From positions 372,001-436,000 of the forward strand of contig JALLLT010000021.1 in assembly GCA_025266875.1 (NCBI GenBank): a stretch of DNA of 64,000 nt. Reading direction: 5' to 3'. The position numbers and the translations under genes were made by a program. Every line of letters starts with the position of its first letter. Position 1 is the first letter of the stretch. Positions 1 to 12,309 of this stretch are shown piece by piece. The notes beneath the pieces were generated by a model that saw only the letters and a program-made list of their open reading frames with translations, made no database searches and was not told the origin of the DNA. Origin of the DNA: Fennellomyces sp. T-0311. Taxonomy: Eukaryota > Mucoromycota > Mucoromycetes > Mucorales > Lichtheimiaceae.

Positions 1-223
1 ATTGATGAATTCGAAGATGATAGTTGAGGTGGTGAAGAGGCTGAACACGAAGACCCGTAATCGTAATAGGATCGTCGGCGGCGGCGAGTTGACAAAGGTG
101 GGCTTGACGAAAAACTGAAGACGTCTTCCGTAGTTGTCGTTTTTGCTGCCTCGTTTGCTTGACAAACAGTGGAGCAAAAAGCCGTGCTCTAGAATAATAA
201 TGAAACTTTCTGCGTAAGCCCAT
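1..223 (-). CDS. possible partial gene running off the left edge
   Basis: A reading frame opens at an ATG on the minus strand at 223 and stays open for 74 codons to the window edge, so its end is not seen. It is rich in Arg, Lys and Gln and has no domain I recognise. A second minus-strand frame over the same bases, entered through a possible acceptor near 190, is also open and reads as a Ser-rich tract with five consecutive Arg, which would suit a disordered regulatory protein. I cannot decide between the two, and either could be chance. Confidence 0.25.
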   Translation of the reverse strand, partial: MGLRRKFHYYSRARLFAPLFVKQTRQQKRQLRKTSSVFRQAHLCQLAAADDPITITGLRVQPLHHLNYHLRIHQ

Positions 224-1109
224 TTTCGCGTTCACTTCATAAATAAACTTCCATATATAAACAATCAAGATGATATACCTCATCGGGCAAACGCTTTTCG
301 CAATACAAGCAAATGTTGAGCTCCATTATTGTTATAATACAACAAAAAGTATCGACCGGTTGACCGTTTTGATCGCTTCCGGGCTGAGAAAAGTAAAAAG
401 TTTGGTAGAGTAGGAAAAGGGAAAATAAAAAGAAGGTGAGCAAGGTATTTATAAAATGGAAACTTGACAGCTGACCCAACAAAAATGTACACATACACTA
501 GGATCCGCATTGGGAAGGTTACACTAGTTTGCCGTGATACGTGCAGGTACACACATCTTCTTATATATATCTAAGCGTCATATACATAACACGGTTGGCG
601 CTTTGTCACGTTTTTTTGAAGGGATGGGCGATCCCTTGCATTTTTTGTTATCTTATGCAGATATTGTATCATTGAAAGAACGAACGAGATGCATGCTGTC
701 TATATTCTTTCTCTCGTTCCGCTTGAACCCCTTATTTTTCCGTATTCTTTCTTGTCTGAATGATAAGAAACGGTTGGTTCCTGGACTTTATACCGAAACC
801 GTTCGTACATCATTACCCCCGTGATTCGATGAATAGTAAGGGACCCACGTTTTGCTTATGTGCCTCAGATGATATGATAGTTATGACTCACAGCCAATCT
901 CAAGATGTTAAATTATCCAAATAATAATAATAATAAAAGGCTTATCAGTTTTATGCGACTTGATAAAAATGAATGCCCAGGATTCTTTCAAAAAGTAACT
1001 GCAGTTGGTGGTCTATTCTAATGGTTGGGTAGTGAATCAGGCTGCCAGAAACTCATAAAGTCATCTTTTTTGCTTTACTATCATCACGATAAGAGATAGC
1101 GCACAATAT
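224..1109. other. intergenic, no gene seen
   Basis: AT-rich sequence with several short frames on both strands, none with coding character, splice structure or a recognisable motif. It holds a short ATA microsatellite near 920-935. It probably contains the downstream region of the DUF7137 gene. Confidence 0.5.
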
Positions 1110-2036
1110 TTAATACAAAAAGCTATAGATGAAAAATGCTGACGTAATACAAGCAATGGAAAACGCAATAAACAGTGAACCCAATGTGCTAACGCCTGCA
1201 TCATCATAAAAGCAAAATGAACAGAAAGCTCCTGGAAAAAATAGTTTGAGTTGTTTGCACACTAAGATTTTTTTTTGCTCCCATGACGATGAGTGTACCT
1301 GTGGTCTCTGTGGAATTTTGGTATTTCGATGTTGTATATAGAGCGATCGTCAATTGGGTTTGAGGTGAAAGCCATCCTGGCTGATGATAGGCTGATATAC
1401 CACGTTGATCATATAATTGGATACCATAATATCCGTTCATTAGCTGAGTATGAGCAGGTACCTTCGATAAGTGCCAGACTGCACCAGTTTGTCCACCATC
1501 CATGACTGAAATGGTGTATGTAACTGAATTCGGTCCGACCGCAGCCAGAGTCATATTGATGGGACGTATCTTAAGGTCTTTAAACTCCCATGCGAACGTG
1601 ACATTTTCTCTCGGATCAATACGGTATAACGGGTTCATGGATCGGGTTCGCGTGGGTGTGATAAAGGTCGCTCTGCCAGGGTACACACTGTTTCCGAAAC
1701 TAGAGTATGTAGGAAGAGCGGCTAATGGGTTACTGTTGTTTGCAGCCACGGATCCACCACTCGCCGCTGATCCGAGTGCACCGGTGTTGGTCGCCAACGG
1801 CGCTGTGTTGATACCGGTAGGCGGTGCTTGCTGAATACTAGTCGATGGCTGTACCTGTGATTCCGTTATCACTATATACGGAACAAATGAGTATGCCTAT
1901 TCTTCTACACATGTTGCTCCTATCTACCTTGTCGTTTGTTGATTAGCATTGCGCTGCTTCCAGCGTCACAGTTGACGGTTTCAAGGAAACACAAGCATAA
2001 TAACGTAATAGTAAACAGTATTGGACCGGGTAGCAT
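1110..2036 (-). CDS. DUF7137-type secreted or membrane-anchored protein
   Basis: Three exons are proposed: 1928-2036, about 1265-1871 and 1110-1195. Exon 1 starts at the ATG at 2036 and encodes a signal peptide with the hydrophobic core FTITLLCLCFL and a following KR. The intron to exon 2 closes in frame. Exon 2 carries a Ser/Ala/Asn-rich linker and then a beta-type domain with YPGRATFITP, the YRIDPRENVTFAWEF region and YDQRGISA, which fits the fungal DUF7137 family as I know it. Exon 3 encodes a C-terminal hydrophobic segment, so the protein ends in a membrane helix or a GPI-type signal. The donor of intron 2 is uncertain (near 1254 or 1303). The function of the family is unknown; a cell-surface role is inferred. 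Confidence 0.7.
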
Positions 2037-2848
2037 TGATATGTTGGAGAGTATAAATGAAAGAAAAGGCAAGGAATAAAGAAACAAATTTGAATGCAAG
2101 TAGGTGACGCTACAGTGATTGCGAGAAGTGTAAAGTAACTGACATCTGGGGAGCTACATCTTATTCATTGTCTCAGCGCTCCGCCGATGGTGCCATTACA
2201 CGCGTTATATTGAAAGGTTGCGTGAATACTAGATGTACGACATCCTTTTCATTATCCATTTGTGCTTTAACGTTATTATTTACTGTACCCATGATTGCAT
2301 GGCAAGTGAGTCAAGCGGATTGATGGTTTGGACAGTCCTGTTTTCACCGGGTATCAAGTAAATTAAACTTTCTTTTGTTACCATTCGTACAACACTATGC
2401 GGACTAGCTCCGAAAGAAAAGGGGTGGTTCAGATGCATTGTTGGTATACGTATAACAATGACGGCAGCTGGATCACGAAGAAGGGAAATCAGGTTATTAT
2501 ACTATAAAAGAATGATCTGAATGTGATGTAACGATGGACAGCATATGTGTACGTAAACCGGAGATCAAAAGAGTGCATATAGAATAGCGGGATTCATTTG
2601 CTATCCAGCCTTCTGCAGAGTCCTGCAGAAGTTCATGGATGCAGGATATTATGCTATGATTGGAGAATAATATGTTTGTATCGGTGTGATAGCTCCATCC
2701 TCTTTTAGTGGTGCTGATGTTGTCACATGCACATGGACCTGGGCTGTGAATAGCAACGATGTGAAACACAGAAGGATGATGGTAATAACCGGGTAATACT
2801 ACTTTTTTTTTTTACTTATAAAATCTATCTACACATGAATACATGAAT
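2037..2848. other. intergenic, no gene seen
   Basis: Lies between the start of the DUF7137 gene and the stop of mitochondrial EF-G, both on the minus strand. A 90-codon minus-strand frame at 2497-2769 has no domain, no plausible splice partner and no coding character. A T-run at 2805-2814 sits just beyond the EF-G stop. Confidence 0.5.
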
Positions 2849-5399
2849 CTATTTGTTCTTTGCAGCTTCCTTCTTCTTGTATTCTTGGATCAACTGTTCC
2901 TGAACAAAGGTTTGGACGGGCTGGTGATCCTTGTACTCCATGGAGAATTCACCTTTGCCCTGGGTAGCAGAACGGAGTTCAGTCGAGTAACCAAACATAT
3001 CGTTCAATGGAACGTCAGCAGTGACGGTGAAGAAGTCTTCTTGGATATCGGTGTCAACGATGGTGCCCTTACGCTTGTTCAAGCCACCAATGACGGTGCC
3101 CTGGAACTCAGTAGGAGCAGTGATGGAGACGTTCATGATGGGTTCAAGGATAGTGGGGCGACCCTTGGCAAAAGCTTCCTGGAAAGCGTTCTTGGTGGCG
3201 ATACGGAAAGCCATTTCACTGGAATCGACAGCGTGGGCGGCACCATCTTCCAAAACCATGCGAACACCGTTGACGGGATGTCCAATAAGAGGACCCTTCT
3301 CCAAACCATCCATGAAGCCCTTTTCGCAAGCAGGAATGAAGTTGGTGGGAATGTTGCCACCAATGACGCGGTTCTCGAATGCAATATCCTTGCCGGTTTC
3401 CTCGTCCAGCTGCATGGGTTCAATGTTGCCGACAACGCGACCGAACTGACCGGCACCACCGGACTGCTTCTTGTGAGTATAGTTGAACTTGGCGGGCTGG
3501 GTAATCGTCTCACGGAAAGCAACACGAGGCTTGCCGGTGACGCAATCGACGTTGTATTCACGGCGCATACGCTCGACGTAGATCTGCAAGTGCAATTCAC
3601 CCATGCCGGAAATAATGGTCTCCTTGCTCTCCTTGTCGACATGGACGCGGAAAGTAGGATCCTCCTTCTGGAAACGGTTCAAGGCCTTGGAGAAGTTAGG
3701 GGTTTCACGGCCGTTGGGACTGATCGAGAGCGAGATGACGGGTTCAGGCACAAACATAGAGGTCTGATAATGTACGCGTTAGTGAAAGGCAGTGCATGTT
3801 GTCTTTATCCGATCCAGCTTACCATAGTGTACTTCAACTGTCCATCAGAGAAGGTGTCACCACTGGCACAGTCGACACCGAACATGGCACCGATTTCACC
3901 CGCACCAAGTTCCTCAACATCCTCCATGTCAGCAGCGTGCATACGGACCAAACGGGGGACCTTGATCTTCTTGCCAGTCTTGACGTTGGTGATGAAGCTA
4001 CCACGCTTCAGAGTACCTTGGTAGATGCGCATGTAGGTCAATTGGCCATAGCGGCCTTCTTCGAGCTTGAAGGCAAGACCAACGAAGGGATCGGACGAGT
4101 AAGGGACCAGATCCACTGGCTTTTCTTCCTGAGCAACGTCGAGAGCAGTGTTGGTGACCTGGGTGGGGTCGGGCAAGTAGTTAACGATGGCGTTCAACAA
4201 GGGCTGGACGGCGGCATTCTTGAAGGCAGAGCCCATCAAGACGGGCGTGAACTTGAGGTCGATGGTAGCGCGGCGGATGGCCTGGGTGAATTGTTCGGCG
4301 GTGGGGATCTCTTCCATCAGGTAGATATCGGCAATTTCATCGTCGACGTTGGCCAACTGTTCAATCAGCTCGTGTCGCTTTTCAGTAGCAAAGTCCATCA
4401 GTTCGGCAGGGATGTCCTTCTCGGCCAGGATCTCACTGCATCACAATAGATCAATACCCTGCCCTATGCCTGTATTCCCAGCCCAAAGCACATACCCATG
4501 CTCGCCCTCGTTGTAGTAAGCTTTCCAGGTAGTCAGATCCACCACACCGCGGAACTGGTCCTCGGCGCCGATGGGAATCTGCACAGCAGCAGCAGTCAGC
4601 TTGAGTTTGGTACGCAATTGGTCAATCACACGGAACGGGTTAGCACCGGCTCTGTCCATCTTGTTAATGAACGAGATGCGGGGGACATTGTAGCGACGCA
4701 TCTGACGATCCACGGTCATGGTTTGGGACTGGACGCCCGAGACCGAACACAGGATCATGACAGCACCATCAAGCACACGCAGAGCGCGCTCGACTTCAAT
4801 CGTAAAATCAACGTGACCTATCACAGATACCTTGGTCAGCGCGCATGCTCAACCGTCCCTGTTGCCATGACACATACCAGGAGTATCGATAATGTTAATG
4901 TTGTAGTCGCCCCAGCTTGCATAAGTGGCGGCGGACTGGATCGTAATGCCTTTTTCTCTCTCGAGATCCATGGAGTCCATCTTTGCACCTACACCGTCGC
5001 GGCCACGGACATCGTGGATTTCCTTGATGCGGCCGGTGTAGAAGAGAATGCGTTCGGTACAGGTGGTCTTGCCGGAGTCAATGTGAGCCGAAATACCAAT
5101 GTTTCGGAGCTTGCGCAGGCGTGCCTGACAAAAAAAAAGTAAACAAATTCCTAGTGTCAGTAGGCCCTGTCGTTCTTTCTTGACGAAATACAGCTTACAG
5201 CGTCTGGGTTGGCTTCGTCGTCGTCCGTAGAGGTGGCAGCCGCCGTGGCGGTGGACTGGAACCGTTGACAGAGGTTTATCGGGGCGAGGGACAGCGTTTG
5301 CTGTGGCATGCTTTCGGAGAGGGTATAGGCAGCCTTCCGGAAGGCGGCTGCGTTCACCCTTCCTGGCAGCCCTCCAAACAGAGAGCGCACGAACGACAT
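2849..5399 (-). CDS. MEF1: mitochondrial elongation factor G1
   Basis: GTPase that drives ribosome translocation in mitochondrial protein synthesis. Five exons (5199-5399, 4878-5124, 4496-4817, 3823-4435, 2849-3763) join in frame to 765 residues, the usual mtEF-G size. Exon 1 is an Arg/Ser/Ala-rich presequence, so the start at 5399 suits mitochondrial import. The G1 P-loop reads AHIDSGKTT, switch I lies around [10 protein letters not shown]3 is DTPGH (split by an intron after the Gly) and G4 is NKMD. The later exons carry domain II, the elongation-factor fold with [10 protein letters not shown], and domains IV and V ending in KEAAKNK. A single TTG-free start with strong codon bias and the complete motif set make this a firm call. 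EF-G2, the recycling factor, is less likely because the sequence matches the MEF1 type throughout. Confidence 0.95.
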
Positions 5400-5889
5400 G
5401 GCGGAAATGTCAACTGGGTCGGAAGAAAGTTCAACAAAAAAAGTGGAACTGCAGGGCCACACTTTAAGCGGAGTGACTGCTCAGCAAGCCTCTCGGGGCT
5501 TCCATATATAGGAGTCTCACGTTGCACACAGCCGCCAACCAGGTCAATGCTGGTTATCTTTGGTGTGAGGAGTATGATCATATTGAAAATGTGTCAAGGT
5601 ATTACGGTATAATAGTATAGATACAAATCAATGGCGACCATTGTTCGTTGTAACTGAAACAAGGAATTTTCCTATCCAACAAGTCCAACGAGATGAGATC
5701 TATGCATTGCTACCTGTAGGTATTAGTGGTGCGGTTGATATTGGCTTTACCGTTGCTGATACGAATTACTGTTGTCATGTTTTCCATCGTGGCTGGTCAC
5801 TAGGAAAACAATTCCAGGGACACGCATTAGCCGGCCTAAACGATTTTAATATCTTGTATGTATTGTACACATGTCTTTTAACTACGTAT
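5400..5889. other. intergenic between EF-G and AAGAB genes
   Basis: Holds the upstream region of mitochondrial EF-G and the 3' flank of the AAGAB-type gene, which is on the same strand. Short frames on both strands show no motif. No clear promoter element stands out. Confidence 0.5.
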
Positions 5890-7075
5890 CTATACACCAA
5901 GTTGTGCAGCGAACGACAACGCAACCTTGGCAGCCAATCTTCTTCTCTCGTCATCAGGCAAGTCTTTTCCTTGTTCTAGAACAGCAAATGTTAGTTCCAG
6001 TAGATGATACCTTGTCCGCGCAAGTTACCTCTCAATGCCTGCATAGTTTCAAATGCTTTATCCAATCCATCCTCCTTGTCAATATCAGCAAACAGCTGTT
6101 GTTGCATTCGCAGAATCTCGCTTTGACTGGGCATATCAAAATCTAAAGTAATTCGAGTTAGTAACATGGTATGTATCCATAGCTGGTTGCGAAGCTACCG
6201 ATGTCGTCGTCATTGGCATCAGTGGAATCTTTGGGTTGGTCTTTTTCCTTTTCTAAAGACAGCATCTGTAATTCTGTGATTCAATAGTTAGTATCTTTCC
6301 TTTTCCCATCCGCTTTTTATTACCTTTGTAAAATTCTTCGTCCTCCAGCAGTGGCTCGTTCGACTTTTTGCTATCCGGCTCCTTTTGAGACATGCCATCC
6401 CACAGATTTGTCTGCAAAACATCGACTGCCAGATCCCAGCCAGCCTTATCCAATGGCTCGACGGTTTTTTGATCCAAATCCACATATTCAAATTGGTGAT
6501 CGAGACACCAATCTTCAATCAACGCCAAATCATCATCCTCCTGCTTTCCATCGGCAACACATAGTTGGATGGATGGCTCGCATGATTCAAGGAACGGTAA
6601 CCAATCCTTGATACCATCAAAACTACTAAGCTAGCAGTATGGTATGTCAGCACCACTTCCTTCCTTTTCTTTTGTTTGGCTATAAACGACTTGCCTCGTC
6701 TTTGCGAAACACGTATACAAAAGCGTCCACGACTTGACCAATACCGTTGTTCTGATCGGCATAGCCTTTGATAACATCTTGATCGCCGTCCACCTGATCC
6801 AACCAAAAGTCCACCTTTGCAGTATAATATTTCGTGTCGATCGTCCAGGGAATGCAAATGCCGGAATGCTTTCCTTCTGACTTTTTCAGTTCTTCATCCA
6901 CAAGCTTTTGTGGGAACTCTTTGTCACATGCTTTGAAAATGCCTTTTTGCAGGTCGCAATGAATTACTGTTTTTGTAAAATGCCAAGCTCATTTATTACC
7001 CTTTACAAAGTCCAAGATTCCTGAATCCTTGTTGCCAACGACAAGGATTTTGTTGCGTAACAGACGGGAGGACAT
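5890..7075 (-). CDS. alpha/gamma-adaptin-binding protein p34 family (AAGAB/Irc6-like)
   Basis: Homologue of the AAGAB/p34 chaperone that assists assembly of clathrin adaptor complexes AP-1 and AP-2 in the cytosol. Six exons (7000-7075, 6695-6966, 6324-6630, 6199-6273, 6029-6142, 5890-5975) close in frame at about 309 residues. The N-terminus has a pseudo-GTPase strand-loop, KILVVGNKDSG, followed by IPWTIDTKYYTA, a hallmark of the family. The middle is a Rossmann-like segment with WCLDHQFEYVDLD. The C-terminus has the conserved helical tail with LPDDERRRLAAKVALSFAAQL. Intron 1 is only 33 nt. Intron 2 appears to use a GC donor (GCAAGT at 6689-6694). Family assignment is from motifs read by eye. 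Confidence 0.85.
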
Positions 7076-7874
7076 GGTTGTCAAGTTTCAAAGAGAGCAA
7101 GGAAGACGTGTCAAACCCAGCTTTAAGTAATGGTGGAAAAAGTACTTATTTTGGTAATGCACCGTTAATCTATCTCCAAGCATAAACAACGTGGAAAGAA
7201 AAGAGAGGGGTACATCTGCTGGGAAAAAGAATACACGGCATGCACGATTCGGTATTTGCCGGGAACGCTTTACAAAGAGAATGTTCATTTGTTCTTTTAC
7301 TACCTATCGTAAAGGGAATGTACCCAACTCACACGATCGAGGGGTGCAAATGGTGAGAGAATAAGATCGTGGCACTTGAGTATACTCCACTTACTCGATA
7401 TTATTAAGAAATAATGCAATGTCTCGAGGCAGCTCCCAGCCAAACACGAGGTGGAATATCTATTTGACTGCAGGACCAATGACATCCGATCTTTACGGTG
7501 GAAGTAAACTTCCTGAGGTTTCCTAATGTGGTAACCAAGTGCTATTGTTTATATGAACCTTTTCTCTCCCAGCAAATGTGCTGCAAAGGTATGCTGTTCT
7601 GGGACCAACACGTGTCGGAAAATGCGCAAACTTAGAAAGTCAGTGTACATGATCCATCCATTGATCTGCGTTCTCTTTTTTCTTCATAATAACTGATCTG
7701 CAACAATGGACAACGCCTGAATGAAACAGATCAAAACGCACTCCTGATCGGATATCCCGCTATCCGCGGTATTATGTTCAGCCCCTACACTTATTGCTTG
7801 TCGCCTATTAATAAGCCGAACTTTTGCAATCGTGTTCTTATTGTTTTTTTGCACACGGTTTTCAAATCATTCCA
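7076..7874. other. divergent promoter region, no gene seen
   Basis: Lies between two divergently transcribed genes (AAGAB type to the left, sugar porter to the right), so it must hold both promoters. Minus-strand frames of about 60 codons at 7088-7288 and 7300-7485 show no motif and are rejected as genes. Confidence 0.5.
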
Positions 7875-9621
7875 ATGGATTCAAGACAAGCTGGTGTTCG
7901 TCCAACGGTTATATTCTCTGCTCTCGTCGCAAGTCTTGGCACGTTTAACTGTGGTGTCAATACAAGCGCACTCAATATTCCCAGCTATTTTGTTCGAAAT
8001 TGCCCCAATGTCCCATCCGGTCAAATAAGCTATTACCCTGGAAGTGGCCTCACTCAATGCATTCCTATGAACGATTGGGTCTGGTAAGGTATATTCCGCA
8101 GTATTGTAAGGAATAACAACTCACCAGCAAATCATTACAGGGGAATCGCGACTGGTATGTTCGCGATTGGGGGCCTTATTGGTAATAACCAAACCTGTGC
8201 AAAGCCCACAAAAGAAAGCAGTTCTGACGGTTGCCCATTTATATACTTACAGGCGCCATGACTGTTGGACCTTTGGCCACACGAATGGGTAGGCGAGACT
8301 CAATGTTCTTTATCAATATTGCCTTTCTGATTGGTGCCGCATTGACTGGAATGGCAACTACAAGCGCCCAGTTGACCATTGGAAGAGCCGTTCTTGGTAT
8401 CGGATCAGGCGCCATGGTAACATCCTTGACCTACCTTCTCAGAAAAGCAGAATTTAACCCAATTTTCTCAAGTCTGTACTGGTTTCGATGTATATTGCTG
8501 AAATAGCTCCTCCAGCTCAACGAGGTGCACTTGTGGGCTGCTTGCAATTACTAGCAACATGTGGTATTCTATATATCGAGCTTTGTGGCCTTGGGCTACG
8601 TTCATGGGTTGGCTGGCGCGTTGCAACAACTCTCACCGTTGTCCCGGCAATCATCCAAACGATCCTTTTGCCATTTTGTGTACGATCCCCGAGATGGTTG
8701 ATCAGTCGTAACCGAATTGAGGAAGCTCGCACGGCGCTTCTAAAGCTTCGTCATGGTGATATCGAAGGAGAATTTCTGGAAATGGTTCGTAGTAGTGGTA
8801 ATACTATTACTGCATCGTCAACATCCTCGTCTATCAGCAAGGACTCCATTGTGGCGGATCAACAAGGATACTATGCTGCAACCGCCATCGGTGGAGGCAT
8901 ACAAAAGGATCAAGAAAATCCCGCTCCCCAAAAGGAACAGCAGGAACCTTTATCTCTGGTCCAAGTGATGCGTATCCCTTTGCTTGCAGTACTTGTTATC
9001 AAAATGATGATTCTCCATGCCGGGTTTCAACTTTCGGGCATCAGCGCTATCATGTACTATTCGACAAGTATTTTCCAGGCCACTTTTGGTACCGATGAAG
9101 CAGCCTATGTCACTGTAGGTGCTGCCGTTGTATACGTTGCTTTTACTGGTGTCGGATTAGCCCTCGTCGATCGACTCGGCCGCAAATCCCTAATCCTCTT
9201 CTCGTCGGTGACTATGTGCTTATTTTCGGTAGTACTTACCATCGGCATGGTCTTGAATATTTCAGCACTCCAAGTTGTCTGCATCATGCTCAATGTCGCG
9301 TCATTTGCCGTTGGTCTCGGAATTGTACCATTCTTATTTACATCTGAAAGCTTCCCTACGTATGCTGTGGGCGCAGCTTGCTCCGCTGGACTTATGAGCA
9401 ATTGGTTCTTTAACTTTCTCACAGGATTCACTTTCCCACCGTTATTGAGCATCTGTGGTGATTATGTGTTTCTGCTCTTTGCAGGATTCATGTTGCTTAC
9501 CGCCATTTTCGTTCACTTTTTTGCGGTGGAAACGGCACGCAAATCTATCGAGGACATTGGTCGTCAATTGGGTTGGTACGATTTGGACGTCAAGCAGGCA
9601 CTAGGTGTGCAGAAGTCATGA
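7875..9621 (+). CDS. GLUT-like sugar transporter (MFS sugar porter family)
   Basis: Twelve-helix membrane carrier, most likely for a hexose, at the plasma or vacuolar membrane. Four exons (7875-8083, 8141-8181, 8253-8416, 8473-9621) close in frame at 520 residues. Helix 1 begins directly after MDSRQAGVRP. The loop 2-3 signature reads GRRDSMF, helix 4-5 has YIAEIAPPAQRGALVG, the half-repeat loop has VRSPRWLI, and the second-half copy reads DRLGRKSL. A hydrophilic central loop of about 60 residues, rich in Ser and Gln, separates the two halves. The extracellular loop after helix 1 is long and contains two Cys. The layout resembles yeast Vps73/YBR241C and animal GLUT proteins; substrate cannot be read from sequence. 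The ATG at 7875 is chosen because it gives the complete first helix. Confidence 0.85.
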
Positions 9622-10526
9622 GAAGAATCTAGTTTGCACTTTTTGCTGCAGAATACCTTTTTGACTTTGTTGTGTCTATCACATTTATTGATCTACTACC
9701 GTCATTTGCTTTTTTTTTTGTAAGTACGTATGTGCTATGATCTCTTTTATTGTAACTGTATTATAAAAATGGACATATAGGAGCGAATGAACTATTAAAA
9801 TGTCTCTTTAGCTAAGTAACATCTTAGGAATAAATAGCTCCATATCGTAGAGGATATGAGAAATCAAAAAAATTAAAGTAGACGCATGGATTAGGGAATA
9901 GAATGTAAGACATGGAGACATCAGTATAAACATAAAACGCTTCTACATACCGAACGTCATAGCCTTGGTCTCACAACCTAGGCTGCAATAGTACGCTCAT
10001 TCAAATGAGGTCATACTTCATCGGTCACCTCTGATCGCTTCCAAGGCAGTCGCTCGAAGTAGCTTTCGTAGGAATCCAGGAGACTCGCAAACACACAATG
10101 TATGTGCACAAACCCAAGCTAAACGCTGCGGGCTGTTTCAGAAATAGAATAAAAAAAAGTTACAAGCTTAACTTGACCATCCCTAGCTATTTCAGCACAT
10201 CAGAAAGCAGGTATCCGTTGCTCATTCTGGTGGGAACTTTAGCCTTCGCGATCCTCTCCAAGGCAAAGATATTACGGGCGGTATCTCTAGTGTCCAAAGG
10301 TGAATTTCAACGCCTGAAAACCGCGTAAGTAAGTTTACGATTTTATACTATAGGATTTAAACTTACATCGCACATGGACCTAATACCTTTAGGAGCTGGT
10401 CTATTACCTCTCAAAAATAAATTATAACTTTTGAACTACATCGCACATGTATAAAGGACATTCAAGTTCAGAGAAGTCTTCCAAACTTACAAAATGGCAC
10501 TTTTCAATCATTTCATGAAACATGAC
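9622..10526. other. intergenic, no gene seen
   Basis: AT-rich 3' flank of the sugar porter with a T-run at 9711-9719, then featureless sequence. A 76-codon plus-strand frame at 10098-10328 has no motif or splice context. Confidence 0.45.
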
Positions 10527-10856
10527 CTATAAGCCAAAGGCGCTTTTCACGTGGTCGTAGGCCCAGCGCGGTTGGTCCAATAGGTTAAAAGCACCAGAGG
10601 TCTCCAACAGAGCCACCCCGAGACCAATATAGAAAGCGATGCCGTCGGCGTTGTAATATACGTCATGTCTTTTGAAGCACTTCAGGTTAAGCTCGCCGGT
10701 TAGGAACACCAATCCGTCCCATGAAGCACTGTCAACCGCTGTCTCGATGGATGGCCAAAAAACATGATGGTTGTATACACTCTCGTACTTGTCAATATTG
10801 TTCTCAGCCTTCCGGAAAACATGCTCGGCACTGGAATGCACTCGTGCGTTAGACAA
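10527..10856 (-). pseudogene. relic of an unnamed fungal orphan family, copy 1
   Basis: A minus-strand frame of 109 codons with good coding character: it contains NIDKYESVYNHHVFWPSIE, then YYNADGIAF, VALLETSGAF and RWAYDHVKSAFGL. These blocks align in order with a decayed plus-strand segment at about 12310-12605. I recall similar patterns (LLETSG followed by DHVK.AFG) from large uncharacterised families in Mucorales, but cannot name a function. No convincing 5' or 3' exons were found, so it is treated as a fragment; a functional short exon of a longer gene remains possible. Confidence 0.5.
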
Positions 10857-12309
10857 TCACTACAGGTGGGTACAAATGAATATTTACAACCGGAAGAAGA
10901 TATCCGATACAAGGCTTACCGATCTGCACTTTGGTTGAGTGTGCCGGTGTCTTTGACAGATGTTAAGTACACAGCAGCAGAAACCTACGAGTATCCATAT
11001 ACGTAAATACTATAGTGTTTTCATAACTGTGCATATTTGATCAAATATATACTCTTCAGGCGGCATAACACCGTGCAATGTATTCTTGATGACCTTGGAG
11101 GATGGTGGCGGCATGCCCCGTGAGTGCCAAGTGCTCATAAAGCTCTTGCAGGATGTTGGATTGCCATTTGATCGCATAACCGCACTCAATGACACTGTAG
11201 CCTTGGAGGCTTTGTGCATGAATTTTGTCAGCGTATGTGACATTTTGAAATCTTACCTGTAGCTAGGTACTGCCTCTTCGCTCGTCATCGACTCTCTTCA
11301 AGTGTTCTAGAACTGGTCATCGCCACCGATATGCCAATTTCTTTTGCTATAAGCTCTAACTGTTGTCATCAGTATACAATAAGCTATATCAAAGTCACTT
11401 GCGTGACCATTGCGGTACTGAGTATCATCTTGCTTAAGGCGCAAATATTAACTTGGATCATGAAGCATGTATTGAGGTGCAGGTACTGTGTCCATCGCAA
11501 ATTGTGTGTTACTTTTGTCAAATACCGTGCCCTGTATCACAGTTGACCACTGGTGGTGGAATGACCTGAGTTAGATGACGTGAAATTGATGTTTAGCTGT
11601 AATGACAACGATATTGAGCGCGGTTACTAAAGCTTCGGCTCGTTTAGAATAAAATCTTGAAAAGCCTGAGAAATGTAATAAGGAATAATGATGGGATAAG
11701 TACACACGGATAAAATTTGACATAATAACTGTGTATGTAAGAAGACATGTCTTTCCACTGCCGAGAAAAATAGTTGGAAACAGGGTTGTGAGTGCTTGTT
11801 AAGGGAGCAATTTAGTATAATAGGGAAGTAATTAGTCCTGTGTATACATTAACGCGAGAGACCCTTCAAGTACACAACTTTTTTTTACGTGTCGCACATC
11901 CTGTCAATTGATGGAGAGAAGAAAGCGCATAGGATAATACTACAACAGACCTCTTGTGGACACGTAACTTGTTTCTTACGTACGTTATCCATTTCAAGTC
12001 TTATGGACTAAAAGAAACTGTGTGATTTGGTGCAAATGCTAAAGGTTGACGTAAAATTGATTAATGCCATATGTTCGATACGAAGAAGATCAGCGCCTCG
12101 CGACTTGGCATACAGTCAATCTCAATCCAACCATCACAGCTGCTAGTTAACGTTTTCCAGTTGATATCGCTTGAAAGACAGTAATGGATTCCGGTATAAT
12201 GGCTTTCTAAAGAACAGAAGTCAAATTTATGTTTATTTATGGTCGTTATGTATCATCCATGGACTAGCATACGTATTTAGTGCTGGCGCTAGTACGTATT
12301 CCTGAAGAA
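10857..12309. other. decayed sequence between two family relics
   Basis: No intact gene. The minus-strand frame at 11010-11243 (77 codons) is close upstream of copy 1 and could be a further scrap of the same gene, but nothing in it is conserved in copy 2. The rest is AT-rich with stops in every frame. Confidence 0.4.

Noticed and set aside
2843..4024. 393-codon plus-strand frame opposite mitochondrial EF-G
   Set aside because: Antisense shadow of a clearly identified, codon-biased gene on the other strand.
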